From Seminavis robusta (Eukaryota > Bacillariophyta > Bacillariophyceae > Naviculales > Naviculaceae), in NCBI GenBank assembly GCA_903772945.1, contig CAICTM010000040.1:83501-147500 (forward strand): a DNA stretch of 64,000 nucleotides, read 5' to 3'. The position numbers and the translations under genes are program-made. Under the pieces are notes generated by a model, which had not been told where the DNA came from, did not search any database, and was given only the letters and a program-made list of their open reading frames with translations. How positions within the stretch are numbered: position 1 is the first letter of the stretch; every line of letters begins with the position of its first letter. Shown one piece after another: positions 1-9,389 of the stretch.

Positions 1-1278
1 TCCATCAAAGAGACTGTCTTTGTCAAACCCAGCCAAAAGCTTCCATCCTCAAACGACAAGGAGAACACCTCCAATCTCCGACATTCGAATGGAAGCAGTG
101 TGTCTGCAACGAAACAGAAGAGTCAGAGTGCCACTGGGCGAGACAAGGGGGACGTTTCTCGGTCAAAGCAGAGTGATGGCAGCAAAGCCGCTTCTAAACA
201 ACATCGCTGTCAACAGTCGGGTTCCAGTGAAAAGGGGGATGCTTCAATGTCCACAACCAAGCCGAAGCAAACTGAAGCGAGCTCTGGGAGTTCGACTCAA
301 CGAGCTATTAGTCAGTTCTCTTCTTGCTCAACCCAAATCGACAAAGACAACGCGTCAATCACAAAACGGGAGAACTCCAGTGATATCAGCAGCGCTGTGG
401 TTTCTGTGGCTGAAGAGAAAGGGTACAAGTCAGCATCGCAACGACAGTCGGGTGCGGGGATTTCCACTGCCACGCGGAAAGAGGATCACTTAGCTACGGC
501 GCGCGACAAAGAACAGGGGCCAAAGGCGCTATCTGATGTACCTGCAGTCGCTAGGAACGACGATGCCAAGCAGGACAATCAAAGCGCCTCCAAGGCCACA
601 GGGAAACGTCGGCATGCGGATGAAAACGATTCTTCATCTGGAAACCAGAGCTGCAAGGAGAAACCGACGAAGATTGCAAAGACCGCGGAAGCGTCAGATG
701 TGGCAGCGGCACCAACAACGTTCAACCAGGTCAAAAAGCCAAAGGTCCCAAAGAAAACTCATCGTCAGTTTCCGAATCGCGATGCCCTTCTCGATCAATG
801 TGACGAGCAAGAGGTTCGAATCACCTTGCTGGCCAAGAACCATTTGCCACCATCTCCAGTTGCACAACGAATGGGCCTTACGGATGTCTCAACTCCATCA
901 GACATAGCTTCCCGCCAGGAGCTGTCGCGCATGAAGTTGGCTACGCAGCACCGTGCCGAACATGAAAAGGTCCTGAAACAATGCATTGGTATCTCCCTGG
1001 ATGCGATTGAAGAGGCAAGATGTGCCAAGTCTTTGGCAGCCGTTGATGCGGCCGAAGAGGAATGGAAAGACTTGTTCAGGTACTATTATGAAATCTTGGA
1101 GCAAGTCCTGTGGCGACAGAATGAAGAAGCCACCACGTTGGCTGACGAGCAAGGCTATGAGAATCGCGAGAGTGGCCTTCGACACACTCCGGTTCTGCAG
1201 GTTTCATTCCCCTTCTTCAGTGTCTTCAAAGAAGTATTTGCATGTATGGATGCTGTCTTCAAAACGACAGCTCGATGA
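1..1278 (+). CDS. Partial Ser/Lys-rich basic protein, function unknown
   Basis: The frame is open from base 1 to a TGA at 1276-1278, so the 5' end lies outside the window. The first in-frame start-like codon (GTG at 100) is not a credible eukaryotic start. About the first 235 residues are low complexity, rich in Ser, Lys, Gln and Asp, with basic clusters such as GKRRHADEN and KKPKVPKKTHRQ that resemble nuclear localisation signals. The C-terminal 170 residues are more ordered, charged and predicted helical, and include the run EEEWKDLFRYYYEILEQVL. I do not recognise a family. A disordered nuclear or chromatin-associated protein is a reasonable guess from composition only. Confidence 0.6.
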   Translation, partial: SIKETVFVKPSQKLPSSNDKENTSNLRHSNGSSVSATKQKSQSATGRDKGDVSRSKQSDGSKAASKQHRCQQSGSSEKGDASMSTTKPKQTEASSGSSTQRAISQFSSCSTQIDKDNASITKRENSSDISSAVVSVAEEKGYKSASQRQSGAGISTATRKEDHLATARDKEQGPKALSDVPAVARNDDAKQDNQSASKATGKRRHADENDSSSGNQSCKEKPTKIAKTAEASDVAAAPTTFNQVKKPKVPKKTHRQFPNRDALLDQCDEQEVRITLLAKNHLPPSPVAQRMGLTDVSTPSDIASRQELSRMKLATQHRAEHEKVLKQCIGISLDAIEEARCAKSLAAVDAAEEEWKDLFRYYYEILEQVLWRQNEEATTLADEQGYENRESGLRHTPVLQVSFPFFSVFKEVFACMDAVFKTTAR

Positions 1279-1566
1279 GCTATCAATCCTCCTGGCTGGG
1301 AGTTAGGGATCTGACTTAAATGTTGTTGTCTTTTACATGGCTTCGTTCGTTGTTACTCCTGCCATAGAAGTAGTCTAGTCTAATCTATCTATTGCTACAA
1401 CTGGTGAAAAAGGCTGTTTATTCTTTGAATGCATGGTTGAGCTAAGCTCGCATTATCAACGTCACTTTTTGTTCACATCGAATTCAATCTGTTATGAAAT
1501 GTCTACGGTAGTAAGCGTTTGGCTGCTTCCTTTATCTTTATTGTCTATGATAATGAGCTTCTTCCT

Positions 1567-3188
1567 CTATTCAAATTCACCCCAATTGTAAGCCTGAAGC
1601 GTTTCCAAGATCAGGGCCAACCGGTCTTTGGTGCTGACAGTTTCCAGCAATCGTTGCTTCAAACCCTCCATGCCCGGCTTGTTTTCGACAAGAGTTGTCG
1701 CCGAGTAAGAAAGGCGCCGAAGTCGACGATGCGATGGCAACAAGGGCGACACGGGCACAAAGTTGTGCTTCAAATCAGTTCGTCTTCCAATGTCATTGGC
1801 GATCTTTTGCAAATGAAAATTGGAGGGCCATTCCATATCGACAGGTAGCAATCCCAACAAGGCCGGTGACACTGGCGTTTTCGTCGCTGTAAGAAAGGTG
1901 TTGATTTCCAACCAAACCTTGTATTCCAGCTCATCAAAGGACAGATTCATGATTGAGTCATCTGATGGCGTAAAGTCCTTGAGAATATTTCCATCCAGAA
2001 GCTGTTGTTCTAGACACGGCTGTTCATCTCTGACACAAGCACTCTGTAGGTCCTCTTCCTGCACAATGTCGACTACAGTCTCCGTCTCTTGATTGCCACT
2101 TGGGCTGTTGCAGTCAATCATGTCAAAATCAAGAGATATATTGTTGAGATGTGCCAGGTCTGCCGTTTTGGAGAGGGGCACGAATGGGACCACCAAAGTC
2201 AGCATGGATCCATGAATATCAGCTGTCTGCAGATCCTTCTTTTTTGGAATGGGTAATTTGAATGTTTCGTCATATTCGTAGGGATGATACCTTTGGAAAG
2301 ATTCTGCCAAAGCCAACGATCTCGCGTCACGAACATCTCCTTCTGTGCTAATATCCACCCAGGTATCTGGATCCACTTCTTCGGTATCCGGCAAAAGTTG
2401 GACATCGGCAATGGAATATGGGAGCTCTTGCTTCACATTGGAAACCACAAATCGCTCCATGGCTTCTACCAATACCAATAATCGACCATCTTCCATTCTT
2501 CTATAATCAGCAATCCTCATCAGAGTTCCAACCACGGCTGACCTATCACTGGACGTGTTGTCCTCCTTGGATTCGGCATTTTCTTCAATCTCTTGTTCCC
2601 AATTATTCAACGGTTTCTTTTTGAGATTTGCACTTCCTTCGGGCAAGGATAAGTGGCCAAGATACCAGGGTTTGTCGTTGTACAGAATACTCTCAAACCT
2701 AACAGTCATGTCATTGGAAATGTATGCGTCCGAGGGAAAAAGTGAGAGGTGTAGAAAAGCCTAGATATAAGAATTGCAATGGAAGCCAATACGTACAAGT
2801 TTGTATAGATTGGCTCATGTACATTGAGCATATTGGATCTTCCAGGCAACTCGGTCCAGCCAACCCTCCACAAGGGCAAGTCTGTGATAATGCCCGACGA
2901 GGGATCAAACTTTGGTTGGGTAAAATTGGTGGATCGATAGTAAGACATTTGCAAAGACCGAACCATGGCCATTCGGCGTTTGAAATCAAGTTCGCTCTCT
3001 TGCTCTCCCTCGGAAGCATCCCTAAGGACCACCCTTGACGAGACGGACTGATGGGACCTTCGCAGTGGCAACGCCGGAGAAGAAGTCCATGCTTGACAGA
3101 ATAAAGAATTCTTGGGGGCACTACCTCCAACCAACGCCAACAATTGCAGTATCAATACTCTTGGATCTTTCATTTTGCCGCCATTCAT
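1567..3188 (-). CDS. LON substrate-binding-domain protein (two exons)
   Basis: Exons run 3188-2797 and 2698-1567, about 507 residues. The 98-bp intron (2796-2699) has a GTACGT donor and TTAG acceptor, and splicing rebuilds a continuous LON motif, HEPIYTNLFESILY. The N-terminal LON/PUA-like domain of Lon protease spans roughly residues 95-330, starting LPLWRVGWTELPGR. No AAA+ or Ser-Lys protease domain follows, so this is a stand-alone LON-domain protein. Such proteins act in substrate recognition or as adaptors. The first 30 residues are hydrophobic then Ser/Arg-rich (LVGGSAPKNSLFCQAW), which could be a signal or plastid-targeting presequence; that is inference. The start is the ATG at 3188, with a second ATG five codons on. 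A CGAATCGAAT-type string lies about 113 bp upstream. Confidence 0.85.
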
Positions 3189-4101
3189 TCATGTAGATAG
3201 TCTCTCTCTGTGTTTGTGAATCCATCACCTGTGTTCTGCAAATTGATTGATGGGTGGAGCGTCATGGAGACTGTTGTCAAGAACCGCCGTTGAGAACATG
3301 AATCGAATCGAATCCTTCTTTCGGAACAGGCCGCAGAACCAAGCAGCTGCAGCCAACAATGACGGATCTGTGAAAGCTAGATACTTTTGGCACGAATCAG
3401 TGTCATGCGAAGGCTTGTTGAGCCGTGGACAGCGGACCGTGGAATCTGGCCCAGTGGCTGGGTGTTTGTTGCGATGGACGGTATGCTCACGATGAGCATT
3501 TGCAATGACCAAACATTAAAATTACTTGGAGTTAGCTACAGTACCGGTACATCTGGTGCCAAATTGAAGCTGCTCTGAAAGGGCTGAGGGGGCACGGAGT
3601 GGAGCGACCTGCTACGCAGCTGATGGAACACAGGTCTGTCGCTGGAAAGGATGCGCATCTAGGTGTCTTGAAGTCCCCAAACACAATTGATGTGCTATGG
3701 TGATTGGTGCAGCTCAAGAGTTTCATCTGGAAGCAAGTGATGAGATGGGCTTATGAAAAACGGCTGCTCATGGAATAAATGTAGCCACACCTTTTTGGGT
3801 CTGCTTCCAAATGCTTGAATTACATGGGCACATCAGATGTATGCTAATGTTTGGTTAGGGACAACCTCTCCGACAGTAGTAACGAGTAACTAATTATGGC
3901 AGGCTAGTTAAACTTGTTGAGTACCATAGACTTGACTCTACATGGATCACAGCACTATTTGATGCAACTTTTTGTCGTCACTTTTCTCAACCTCACAGGG
4001 AAGCGCTTGCAATGCCTTTTTTGTTGTTGTTGCTTCGAAGCATTCCATCTACCTGATGAAAATGTATTGTCACACAGACGTTAACTGTAGAGGCTCTCCT
4101 T
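3189..4101. other. Intergenic region upstream of the LON gene
   Basis: No convincing gene. It contains an AATCGAATCGAATCC string at 3300-3315, near -110 of the LON gene, and a GTACCGGTAC palindrome near 3541. Open frames here are short and lack family features. Confidence 0.5.
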
Positions 4102-5385
4102 TCATGCATCTCTGTAGATCCAAGGTCCTCGAACAGTTCCAATGACAAGGACATTGGTATTGGTGGACGTATCGGTAAAGTCAACAAGGCCTCGGCTCAG
4201 TAAGTGTGGTGTGTTTCGACTGGAACAAGCATCGTCAGCTACTCGAACCCAAGTTTCACCATCGGTACTTTGATAGAGACCATCCGATGTGCTGGCAAAC
4301 AACGTTGCGCTGTTTCGTGTAGTGAGCCCAGTGGGATGCAAGTCGTTGCCGCTCGTGCTGTCCACTCCCACGGTAACTTGTTCCCATGTCAGCTTCTCAT
4401 TCCAGTTTATGCGGACCATTGGAAGTGACTGAAAGGCTACATACAAATAGTCTCCCAACATGGCAGCATCGTATGTATGACAGAATCCGCTGTCACACGT
4501 TGTCGAGTCTTGAAATGATGGCAGTGCTTCCCAAGACTCTGGCAAGAGAGGATCGTTGCCATTTGCAAGCAGATGCGCCCCACCCCACCCCATGTAAAAG
4601 GCAAGGAGACTGCCATCATCCAAAACATGCATATGAGTGACAGGGCCATCACAATACTTGGCCCCATCAGGAGGTTTTGGAACCCCTGTTCCGGGTGCCT
4701 CAGTGGGAATACTCGAAAAGTCAAAGGGCTCACAATCTGTGGGAGTTTGCGCCCAAGTTTCTCCTTCATCAGAACTCGTATACAAACCTGAGAACGTAGC
4801 AGCATACACAATGCCCCCACTGATCACAAATCCACCCTGAGTTCCAATAGTGAGTACAGTTCGGAACGTACTGTCTCCGGGCGTTCGAAGCTTGATCCAA
4901 CTATGGCTCCCGATCAGCTCGTTTCCATTCACTGTTTTTCCAACTGACCAAACATTTTCTTCTTCCACACTGTTTCCCAACCAGGAACTGAAATCAGCGG
5001 GGTCTCCACTTGTCGCTTCAAATCCGCCTTTCCACGTTCCAACAAGCAAGTTGCCAACAGCGCTCCCGGTTTCTGTGATGGCCAGGGTGCCTGTCATTGT
5101 ATCGGGTATCGTCCATGAATGGTCGGCAATGTTGGTCCGGGAAAAACCGCATCGACACTGATCACCACTGTATCCTGGCTCACAGCTATTCGTGGTAGGT
5201 ACACAGTCACCCGCAGATTCTGATCGAAGCACACTCTGAAAGAAGGATCGAACTCCAGGAATGAGGTCACGACAAGTGCAGTAAGGCAGCTCACACCAAT
5301 CCTGACAGAAGATTGCCTGGCAGAGATTGGGAGCTGTTGCCAGCCAGAGGATCACAGAGAGGGCTGAGGGTTTTAGATTTCTCAT
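4102..5385 (-). CDS. Secreted Cys-rich protein with Asp-box (BNR-like) repeats
   Basis: A single-exon protein of 427 residues with an ATG start at 5385. Residues 1-24 form a clear signal peptide ending LCQA. Residues 25-80 are Cys-rich (FCQDWCELPYCTC, then CEPGYSGDQCRCG), resembling an EGF-like segment. The rest looks like a beta-propeller with Asp-box turns, TSSDEGETW near residue 210 and QSTDGETW near 375. Asp-box/BNR folds occur in sialidases, VPS10-type receptors and photosynthesis-assembly factors. No sialidase arginine triad is evident, so an enzymatic role is not supported. A secreted or cell-surface carbohydrate- or protein-binding role is plausible. It is divergent with the gene at 5723. 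Confidence 0.75.
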   Translation of the reverse strand: MRNLKPSALSVILWLATAPNLCQAIFCQDWCELPYCTCRDLIPGVRSFFQSVLRSESAGDCVPTTNSCEPGYSGDQCRCGFSRTNIADHSWTIPDTMTGTLAITETGSAVGNLLVGTWKGGFEATSGDPADFSSWLGNSVEEENVWSVGKTVNGNELIGSHSWIKLRTPGDSTFRTVLTIGTQGGFVISGGIVYAATFSGLYTSSDEGETWAQTPTDCEPFDFSSIPTEAPGTGVPKPPDGAKYCDGPVTHMHVLDDGSLLAFYMGWGGAHLLANGNDPLLPESWEALPSFQDSTTCDSGFCHTYDAAMLGDYLYVAFQSLPMVRINWNEKLTWEQVTVGVDSTSGNDLHPTGLTTRNSATLFASTSDGLYQSTDGETWVRVADDACSSRNTPHLLSRGLVDFTDTSTNTNVLVIGTVRGPWIYRDA

Positions 5386-5722
5386 TGTTAACGTTTGTCA
5401 AATGGGTTGATTTGGAGCAAGAACCCTCCAGTTGCAACACCTCGGTTCGTCAATGTCATGTATGTGTTGTTGTTGTTCCGAGTGCAGAAACGTGGGCAAC
5501 TGTCTTCCTCTAACTAAACGCCCTCATTGAGACATGGATAATTCGCTAAATAAGTGTTTGAAGATTCGACTCATTCGACTGGATTCGATTCGATTGGATT
5601 CGATAGTAATCGAAATAAAATTCGGCGGGACACTGGGTCGAGACCGAACTCGGACGGTTTGTCATCGACCTCCTCTCTCATTTTTTGTCAGTTTTTCCTC
5701 TTCGCAAGGCTTGGTTTCGAAG
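5386..5722. promoter_or_regulatory. Divergent promoter region with TTCGATTCGA-type repeat
   Basis: The spacer separates two divergent starts (5385 minus, 5723 plus). Bases 5563-5622 hold repeated ATTCGA/GATTCG units, 100-160 bp upstream of the plus-strand start. Similar strings precede several other genes in this window. The frame through this repeat is open and joins the downstream gene, but its low complexity argues for untranslated DNA. Confidence 0.4.
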
Positions 5723-6847
5723 ATGATGAGCGTCGAGCTCGCACAGGTCACAAAGGCCACAAAGGCTCCCATCTACAAGGGTGGTGACAAGATCGACCCC
5801 TTAAAGTACTTGACCCATGATTGTTTGGTTCACGTCCTTTCGTTTTGCATCGGCTCTGGTAACGTTGTGAACGATGGCAACGACGGCAACGACTGCAACG
5901 ACTCTGGGGTCGAGCCGCCAAAGATCGAAGGAGTTCTCCTTTCAGACTTGTTGACTCTCGTCGACATGTTGTCCTTGCTTTCTCAAGAGTGGAAACGCGC
6001 AGTGATTGGAGCCATCCCGTCTCTTCAAATCTTCCTCAATGCTGATTTCAACGCCGTTCCACCGAACAAGCTCGACAATGCAATTGAGTTGGCTCGTCTT
6101 CGTCCTGTCAAGTCCATCGGTTGGTTGGGAAATGAAGAAGGGCCACAAATGCTTCGAATGCGCGCTTGTGACAAGAGCCAGTTGGAGCATGCACATGTAG
6201 GAATTTGTCTACCACTGCAACCCAACGTCACCACGATTGCTGATTTGGAAACCTTGACGTTCTTGCAACTTGCGATCGGCCTCGAATGCCCCAAAATCAA
6301 GAGCATCAACGTTTCCATCCGTCTTCACGAAACAGTGGACGATGTTCCGTATCGGCTGTTCCGCCGTGCCCTTTTTTGGAATTCGGCCATCACCGACGTA
6401 ACGATGACTGTTGACGTCCTTAAGCACGGCTCGACGATCAACGACTTGTTCTTCATTTCCGCCGCGGTTGAGGATTTGCAATCCCTCCGGAGACTACGAT
6501 TGAAATGTTCGGCTGCCAGTATTTCCCCGCATCCCAGCCACAACTTTCACATATCCTCTCGGTCTCTAGAAACACTTGTGGTGAACGAATTGTGCGAACG
6601 TGCACAAATAGTTTTGGACGCTCCCAAGCTAACTCTCTTTGTGTGCGGTGGCGAATGCGTGAACAATGCCACCAGAGAACTTCGAGTGAAACAAACAGTG
6701 TTTATACTGGATGACCACGCGGTAGCAGAGAACTGCACAGTCTCTTGTCGCCCCTTCGGCCAACTTCACGAGCTTCGTATCCCGTTCCGGACGATGTTTC
6801 GTGGTGCTCGGGGTCGAGCTTTGCGAGAAGGTCGAACGCTACGATAA
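5723..6847 (+). CDS. F-box-like protein, tandem paralog 1
   Basis: Start chosen at the tandem ATGs at 5723, because the upstream open frame is repetitive promoter-like DNA. This gives about 374 residues. Residues 25-45 (DPLKYLTHDCLVHVLSFC) resemble the first helices of an F-box, followed by an acidic N/D/G insert. The remainder has Leu-rich segments spaced like irregular LRRs (LQSLRRLRLKCSA, SLETLVVNEL). F-box proteins recruit substrates to SCF ubiquitin ligases; that role is inferred from weak similarity. The gene at 7565 is a paralog: it shares the DP-x-x-(Y/F)L start, the late K-Q-x-V segment and the C-terminal (I/M)PF-x-TM motif. The C-terminus ends in a short Arg-rich tail. Confidence 0.65.
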   Translation: MMSVELAQVTKATKAPIYKGGDKIDPLKYLTHDCLVHVLSFCIGSGNVVNDGNDGNDCNDSGVEPPKIEGVLLSDLLTLVDMLSLLSQEWKRAVIGAIPSLQIFLNADFNAVPPNKLDNAIELARLRPVKSIGWLGNEEGPQMLRMRACDKSQLEHAHVGICLPLQPNVTTIADLETLTFLQLAIGLECPKIKSINVSIRLHETVDDVPYRLFRRALFWNSAITDVTMTVDVLKHGSTINDLFFISAAVEDLQSLRRLRLKCSAASISPHPSHNFHISSRSLETLVVNELCERAQIVLDAPKLTLFVCGGECVNNATRELRVKQTVFILDDHAVAENCTVSCRPFGQLHELRIPFRTMFRGARGRALREGRTLR

Positions 6848-7564
6848 GTTCAAACAGGAACAGGAAGAGACGTGGTTTCCGCTGAGTAAACAACGATGGA
6901 ACTGCAACAGGAGCAGTCAACGAATTGAATGATGTGAGACTTTGAATATGAAAACGGAGAACTGAGGATTGCCAGGACATCGCAAATCTGGACCTTGATA
7001 AGACTATCCGCACCAGTACGGTGCGACTGTACGACGAATGATGCAATCTAACTTATACTAAATACGGTACAACATGAAAGCCAATACCGTACCAGTACAA
7101 TACACTGTAAGAGTCAGGCTCTCCTGCGCGGTGTCACACCGGACCTAAACAAACGGGACAAAGACCGCCAAGAATCTAATTGTACGCTGTCGGAATGGAT
7201 GTTTCTTAACAACAGGGTCGGGGTATTGGCGTCGCGGGCTGGAGCCGAAGTTGCAGGGAGATTTTTGAAAAAACGATTTTAAGATTGGGAGCAATGACAC
7301 AAAAGCAATCCTTTGAAGACAGCTTTCATCACGAGACGACTGTTGGGGCCGCTGGTGACGTCGACGCCGATAAACTTCTACACCTTAGCGGACTGCTACT
7401 GATACATCGAGTGAGGAAACAGTGAGTGAGCATAGGCAGCAACTGGTACCGGTAGAACAAGAAGAAGACGGTGGCGAACAATACAACCTATTCCGTCCTT
7501 GTCTCCAGCCTTGTTGTGACAAACCCTTTCTGTGTTTCCGAGTGAACCAATCAATTCTATCAAA
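6848..7564. other. Intergenic spacer between F-box-like paralogs
   Basis: No gene recognised. It contains several GTAC-centred short palindromes near 7065-7100 (for example ACCGTACCAGTAC). The last 150 bp are presumably the promoter and 5' UTR of the gene at 7565. Confidence 0.4.
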
Positions 7565-8743
7565 ATGAAGCACGAGACTCCCTCTGTCGCAGGCGACCGT
7601 GCTCCCAAGCCCAACGAGGTTGACGCCCTAATTGACGGGATGAAAAACATGGCTATCGACGACAAGAAGCCGGCGAGCGTCGCATGCGATGGGCGTGTTG
7701 CTGGTGGCGGAAGGGTGGATCCAGTTGGTTTCTTGCCAGATCAGTGTTGGTCCCTAATTTTCTCCTTTGTGGGTTTCAAGGGACGGGAAAAAGATTCGAA
7801 TAAGAGCGGCAACGACATCAAGCTTGGCGTCGTCACTATTCCTGATATCCTTGACTTCTTGTGCGACTACGCACCAGTTGCTACGGGATGGAGAGACATG
7901 GTAATGAATGCCTTGCCCCATCTTCCAATCACGATAGATGTGCAATACTGGGAAGATTTGAGAGACTATGCCAAGTCGATGATGCGGGCAATTCGTTTGC
8001 CAGTGAGCAGTGTTGAATGGCACGACGAGGACAACCAAGGGATCCTTGACCTACTACTACACAGCAACATTGCCCAGTTGAAAAATGCCAAAATGCCTCT
8101 TCTTCTCGGCGGTAACCCAAAAGGTCGTGCTCTGGGAATTCAACGAAAACTGCAGGATTTGCTCGCAAGTGCATGCCCAAAGCTGGACTTCCTGGCCCTC
8201 ATGTTGAAGCCGCAAGAACCCAATCAAACAATCCAACCGGGTGTCCTCAGTCCAGCGCTATTTTCGTTTTCTTCCATCACTCGTATGGCCATCTGTACCC
8301 CCTTCGAAGACAAAGTTGTCGCCATGAACAAAGACTTGATTACAGAATGCATCAAGAATCTTTCCTGCTTGGAGCATCTACACCTGGTTTGCAAAGCGGA
8401 GACGTTTTGTGAGGAGGAAATTGTGAGCGTGGTTTCCCCATCTTTGAAAGTGCTGGAAGTCTGGGACTTTTGTACCCAAGCAAAGTTGACACTAGACTGC
8501 CCGCAGCTGACCCGTTTTGAGTGTTTTGGCGCAGTCGTTCCGCGGTGCTTGTTTCTGAAACAGAAGGTAGTCGAGGCCCAGAACATTCCCAGCGTCTGCA
8601 TGGCTAGAGTCCACGATCCTGATGGGAAGCGGTGGGGCATGCCTTTCTCCACGATGATGCGCTACGCACATTTTCTCCCTCGCCTTCCAGCGGATGAGGC
8701 CCATGCTAGGGCAATGGTACAACGTATGTTTGACGATGAATAG
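7565..8743 (+). CDS. F-box-like protein, tandem paralog 2
   Basis: Starts at the ATG at 7565 (MKHETPSVAG), about 392 residues. Residues 58-80 (DPVGFLPDQCWSLIFSFVGF) align with the F-box-like start of the neighbour at 5723. The middle is Leu-rich (LSCLEHLHLVCKAE, PSLKVLEVWDF). The end carries FLKQKVVEAQNIP and GMPFSTMMR, counterparts of RVKQTVFILDD and RIPFRTMFR in the paralog. Gene order and direction imply tandem duplication followed by strong divergence. A role as an SCF substrate receptor is inference only. Confidence 0.65.
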   Translation: MKHETPSVAGDRAPKPNEVDALIDGMKNMAIDDKKPASVACDGRVAGGGRVDPVGFLPDQCWSLIFSFVGFKGREKDSNKSGNDIKLGVVTIPDILDFLCDYAPVATGWRDMVMNALPHLPITIDVQYWEDLRDYAKSMMRAIRLPVSSVEWHDEDNQGILDLLLHSNIAQLKNAKMPLLLGGNPKGRALGIQRKLQDLLASACPKLDFLALMLKPQEPNQTIQPGVLSPALFSFSSITRMAICTPFEDKVVAMNKDLITECIKNLSCLEHLHLVCKAETFCEEEIVSVVSPSLKVLEVWDFCTQAKLTLDCPQLTRFECFGAVVPRCLFLKQKVVEAQNIPSVCMARVHDPDGKRWGMPFSTMMRYAHFLPRLPADEAHARAMVQRMFDDE

Positions 8744-9389
8744 GATTGCTTGTGGGATTGATGAGGTGTCGTCTCGCTTGGTATTAGTGAATGGTGGATG
8801 GACTGGTATCTCTTGAAGAAAAGAGACCAATTGTACTAGTATGACTGCCGAGAATATCATGGCTTGTGGTGATGGGGTGTCGTCTCGCTTGGCAGTGAAT
8901 GGTGGATGGACTGTATCTCTTGACGTTGCTGTAGAGCAAAAACTAAACTCTAGCTAGCTGTTTGTGAAAAAGCAAGTGTCAACCGACATGGTCACCAAGT
9001 AGTGTCGATACTACCGGTACTTAGAAGAAGCCATGGGTTCATTACCATGCAAGGCCAGTTGGCACAACGGTAGCTACAAGTGGAAACATGCAACCAGCAG
9101 ACTTCAGTGGCACGACTTGGCCAAAGATACCGCTGTGCTGGTATAAGCGTACAAAATGCACTATCAGATTGACTCATGTTACGATCCTTGTTTGCAATCT
9201 AGCCTTCAAATTCGGAAGAAGCGGCTAGCTAGGCTTGGATGCTTGTAGACTCGGAACACGACTTGTCCGCTCTCTCCATGCGAATCGAATCCTCATCGTC
9301 CAGTTGGTCCTCTCACAATTTTGACCGTTTCAGCTTGATCATTCAATTCAATCATTCGTGCGAGAGAAAATCTTTTGCGCACCGCCACC
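8744..9389. other. Intergenic region with duplicated 3' flank
   Basis: Bases 8764-8816 and 8875-8922 are direct near-repeats (shared core GTGTCGTCTCGCTTGG followed by AGTGAATGGTGGATGGACTG), about 111 bp apart, just after the stop of the F-box-like gene. The right end holds CGAATCGAAT at 9281-9290, about 100 bp before the next ATG. No gene seen. Confidence 0.5.
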
